Assembly: GCF_016745835.1 (NCBI RefSeq)
Contig: NZ_JAERVL010000001.1
Location: forward strand, 682,001-746,000
Direction: 5' to 3'
Source of the DNA: Caldalkalibacillus salinus
GTDB lineage: Bacteria > Bacillota > Bacilli > Caldalkalibacillales > JCM-10596
DNA length: 64,000 bases
Shown here in pieces: positions 61,796 to 64,000 of this stretch. The first letter of the stretch is position 1; each line of letters starts with the position of its first letter. Under the pieces are notes generated by a model. The model was not told the DNA's origin. It worked only from the letters and a program-made list of their open reading frames with translations, and ran no database searches. A program made the translations under genes and the position numbers.

Positions 61796-61839
61796 AGGTG
61801 TGTTGTCCAGTACTGTTCAGTACGGGCGACGCACCTTTT
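61796..61839 (+). terminator. Terminator of the lut operon
   Basis: A 13-pair stem with G-U pairs (AGGTGTGTTGTCC at 61796-61808, GGGCGACGCACCT at 61824-61836) is followed by a short T-run. It starts 5 bp after lutC. Confidence 0.8.
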
Positions 61840-62201
61840 GCTTATGAACCAATCCCTGCCTTTATGAAGGCCTTCTTTCCCTCATGATATCAAAAAAGGG
61901 AAGGGGTAGGAGCGGCCGTAAGCACGTCCCAACATCGTATTAAAACGGGTAATAACTTCTATTTGTTGGCATCATAGAGGACGGCGCTTGCGATCTTTTC
62001 CAACATTTGACGCAGAACCTGCAACTTTTAGGCTTATTTTACGTTTTATAAGAAGAGCCGTTACATAAGAAGAGCGTATCAACTGATATGGTAAAATGAT
62101 GACTTTTGTCGCCTGTTATTTGCACACTTTGCCCGTTATAATAGGAGGGACCAGGAAAACGGTTATCATGGCAGTTAGCGTTTCTATAGGAGGAGAAAAA
62201 C
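61840..62201. other. Intergenic region before the DUF5050-like gene
   Basis: About 360 bp in which I see no gene or RNA. Several frames give only short, unconvincing peptides. A ribosome site (AGGAGGAG) for the next gene closes the region. Confidence 0.4.
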
Positions 62202-63227
62202 ATGAACCATAAATATGTCTTTATCATCGTTGGCATCCTATTTTTCATAGCGGGATGTTCAGGGGAAGTAGTTGAGTTAGAAACACCTTATCAGTTAGGG
62301 ACCGACCCTATTAATGCTTCACAATTTGGGTTTGTGGCCCAGGACGACGAGTGGCTTTACTACATTAATGGAGATGAACAGAGTCAGATTTCTAGAACAG
62401 ATGGCCAAACAGTGCAAACGTACAATAACACTTACGGGCGAGGTATTAATGTCACCGACGATTACCTGTATTTCACCTCTCATAGCTCTAGTCCGAGTGG
62501 TCAAACAGGCTTGTATAGAATTCCAAAAGAAGATCCTAATGGCGAAATAGACACCATTCACGAGACACATACCAATGATGCTGTGATCGTTAACGATTAT
62601 ATTTTTTATACGTTATACTCATCGGAGGATCAAGCGCAAAACGGACTTTTCCGATCTGATCTTGATGGTCAAAATCAGCAGCAGCTTGTAGAAGGTCCTG
62701 TGAACGCCATGCAGTTTTTTAACGGGCAGTTATATTATGCCATACCTAGTGGCGGGCAGTTATTGAGGACCTCACCTGACGGGCATGATGTTACCCCTAT
62801 TAAGACGGAGGAAGGCTTGGACATTTCCACGACCCAATTCATCGTGACAGAGCGTTGGATATACTTTGAGAATGAAGATTCGAATTTTGACAGCTTTTAT
62901 GCCATGGACCATGATTGTGACCAGTGTAACATCTATAGAATGAGTATAGACGGCTCAACAGTGGAGCCGCTGGCGAGTGGCAGCCTACATACGTTTGATC
63001 AAAGAGAGGCATTCCTCTATTATTCTTCGTCGGGTGAACGTCAGCACTTAATGAGTCGACATGTAGATAGTGATGAGGTCACGGAGATTTATAACGGAGA
63101 AGAGGAATGGCACTGGGTGAATGCCATTGGGGATCAGTTATTTTTCATACATTGGAACCCGGAAAAGACTACAAGATTATACGAACTAGATAGGGACAGT
63201 GGTGAGATTGAGAGCTTTGAACCATAA
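62202..63227 (+). CDS. DUF5050-like beta-propeller lipoprotein
   Basis: 341 residues with lipobox FIAGC. The mature part contains repeated ~45-residue units ending in (L/I)YY or LYRI-type strands (DEWLYYINGDEQSQISRTDG; DYLYFTSHSS; NGQLYYAIPSGGQLLRTSPDG; IYFENEDS), typical of DUF5050 extracellular beta-propellers. CDQCN near the middle could form a disulfide. The role is unknown; surface binding is likely. ATAGGAGGAG precedes the ATG. Confidence 0.85.
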   Translation: MNHKYVFIIVGILFFIAGCSGEVVELETPYQLGTDPINASQFGFVAQDDEWLYYINGDEQSQISRTDGQTVQTYNNTYGRGINVTDDYLYFTSHSSSPSGQTGLYRIPKEDPNGEIDTIHETHTNDAVIVNDYIFYTLYSSEDQAQNGLFRSDLDGQNQQQLVEGPVNAMQFFNGQLYYAIPSGGQLLRTSPDGHDVTPIKTEEGLDISTTQFIVTERWIYFENEDSNFDSFYAMDHDCDQCNIYRMSIDGSTVEPLASGSLHTFDQREAFLYYSSSGERQHLMSRHVDSDEVTEIYNGEEEWHWVNAIGDQLFFIHWNPEKTTRLYELDRDSGEIESFEP

Positions 63228-63425
63228 GACCTAATAAGACTTAACAGAGGTAGGCCCTGTGACACGTGAGTCAGCTCAACAATTGACAAGACCGGTCGTG
63301 TAACAAGGCCTATCGTGTCCTATTATGAACCTGGTGTGAGTAGACCGAAGTTTAATCGCTCGCTATGACCGGCATATCATGAAACTTATGATCTAAACGG
63401 GTGTTTATGGAAGGAGGAAAATAGA

Positions 63426-63986
63426 ATGGATGTTGCCATCGTCGCCTTTGATGACTTCACCGATATTGATGTTTTTTTACCGTGGGATTTATTGAACCGC
63501 GTCAATCAGTCTGAATGGGAGGTACACATATACGGAACAAAAGACTTTCATCGTTCGGTCACGGGCCTTACCATCCCCGTCCATCGGAAGATTGAGCAGT
63601 TAACCTATGCTGATGCGGTATTGTTTGCTAGTGGGCCTGGCACGAGGGCACTGTACAAGGATGAAGCCTATCTTAGAAGAATAAAATTAGAACCTAGCAC
63701 CCAACTGATAGGGTCCATGTGTTCAGGAGCCCTGATCTTAGGTGCCCTCGGCCTGCTGGATGGAAAAACAGCGACAACGTATCCATCGGCAAAGAAGGCG
63801 TTACAAAAGTTTGGTGTGCAAGTCGTCGAACACCCTATTGTTGTTGAGGATCGTATTGCAACGGCCGCAGGGTGCCTAGCGGCTCAGGACCTCGTGGGTT
63901 GGATGATCCAGACGCTTCTGAACGATAAGGTGAAAGACGCCGTGTTACGATCAATCCAGCCTGTGGGGCAGGGCCTCAAATTTTAG
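63426..63986 (+). CDS. DJ-1/PfpI-family (glutamine amidotransferase-like) protein
   Basis: 186 residues. The fold starts MDVAIVAFDDFTDIDVFLPWDLLNR; the nucleophile elbow is GSMCSGALILG with Cys near residue 99, and a candidate partner residue follows in TTYPSAKKAL. Family members include chaperones, deglycase-like proteins, and the sensor half of AraC regulators; no HTH is present here. GAAGGAGG precedes the ATG. The stop lies 14 bp before the window end. Confidence 0.88.
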   Translation: MDVAIVAFDDFTDIDVFLPWDLLNRVNQSEWEVHIYGTKDFHRSVTGLTIPVHRKIEQLTYADAVLFASGPGTRALYKDEAYLRRIKLEPSTQLIGSMCSGALILGALGLLDGKTATTYPSAKKALQKFGVQVVEHPIVVEDRIATAAGCLAAQDLVGWMIQTLLNDKVKDAVLRSIQPVGQGLKF

Positions 63987-64000
63987 ATCATGGTCAGATC

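Noticed and set aside
1-64000. CRISPR arrays, tRNA and rRNA genes, T-box or metabolite riboswitch signatures
   Set aside because: No spaced repeats, cloverleaf-type TPsiC motifs, rRNA segments, or T-box core sequences were seen on reading; a tRNAscan/Infernal run would be needed for certainty.

Overview
The window reads as chromosomal DNA of a Gram-positive Bacillales bacterium, probably a soil or compost Bacillaceae and possibly an alkaliphile (many acidic lipoproteins). The evidence is family-level: GGAGG-type ribosome sites with frequent GTG/TTG starts, lipoproteins with Gram-positive lipoboxes, a QoxABCD quinol oxidase, LutABC, GbsR, YesM/YesN-type two-component proteins, and operators matching CcpA (cre), TnrA/GlnR and Rex consensus sequences. 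The species cannot be fixed from the sequence alone. No rRNA, tRNA, CRISPR array or prophage was seen.

Layout. 1-6.4 kb: a minus-strand formate operon (OFA-family transporter, then formate dehydrogenase alpha subunit, cut by the window edge), an APC amino-acid permease, a LysE-type exporter, a small acidic protein and a secreted rhamnogalacturonan-acetylesterase-like SGNH hydrolase. 6.4-11.8 kb: an AraC-type regulator divergent from a GH3 beta-glucosidase and a GPH-family sugar symporter, with two candidate cre sites. 11.9-20.9 kb: nitrate assimilation, comprising narK, a frameshifted anthranilate-phosphoribosyltransferase-like gene, a sirohydrochlorin chelatase, and nirB-nirD-nasC. Two TnrA/GlnR-like boxes precede the two plus-strand transcription units. 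21.1-25.0 kb: an A+T-rich ABC export block with three related permeases, one ATPase and one membrane-anchored protein, bounded by strong terminators. 25.1-34.8 kb: a pectin side-chain (rhamnogalacturonan/galactan) cluster with an ABC sugar importer, GH105, GH42 and a YesM/YesN-type two-component system.

34.9-41.3 kb: a methyltransferase, a ClpX that looks like a paralogue rather than the housekeeping copy, a scar of transposase remnants (IS4 and IS21/istB), and small stress-type genes (DinB, GyrI-like, a coat-like protein, a His-rich YmaF protein). 41.4-45.9 kb: qoxABCD behind an exact Rex-type palindrome. 46.1-52.8 kb: miscellaneous small genes (Imm22-like, DinB-like, VOC, histidine phosphatase), gbsR with an isochorismatase-type hydrolase and an orphan betaine-binding lipoprotein, an SDR39U1 epimerase and an acidic lipoprotein. 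53.0-61.8 kb: L-rhamnose catabolism (aldolase/dehydrogenase fusion, isomerase, kinase, DeoR regulator) followed directly by lutABC. 62.2-64.0 kb: a DUF5050-like lipoprotein and a DJ-1/PfpI protein.

How the parts fit. The SGNH esterase, GH105, GH42 and ABC importer would release and import pectin-derived oligosaccharides. L-rhamnose would be cleaved to dihydroxyacetone phosphate and L-lactaldehyde. The dehydrogenase half of the aldolase fusion would oxidise L-lactaldehyde to L-lactate, and LutABC would take L-lactate to pyruvate. NarK, NasC and NirBD take nitrate to ammonium, with the chelatase supplying siroheme. The best candidates for something undescribed are the three-permease ABC block, the gbsR/hydrolase/betaine-binding trio and the orphan ClpX paralogue. 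All functional statements are homology-style inferences from the sequence.
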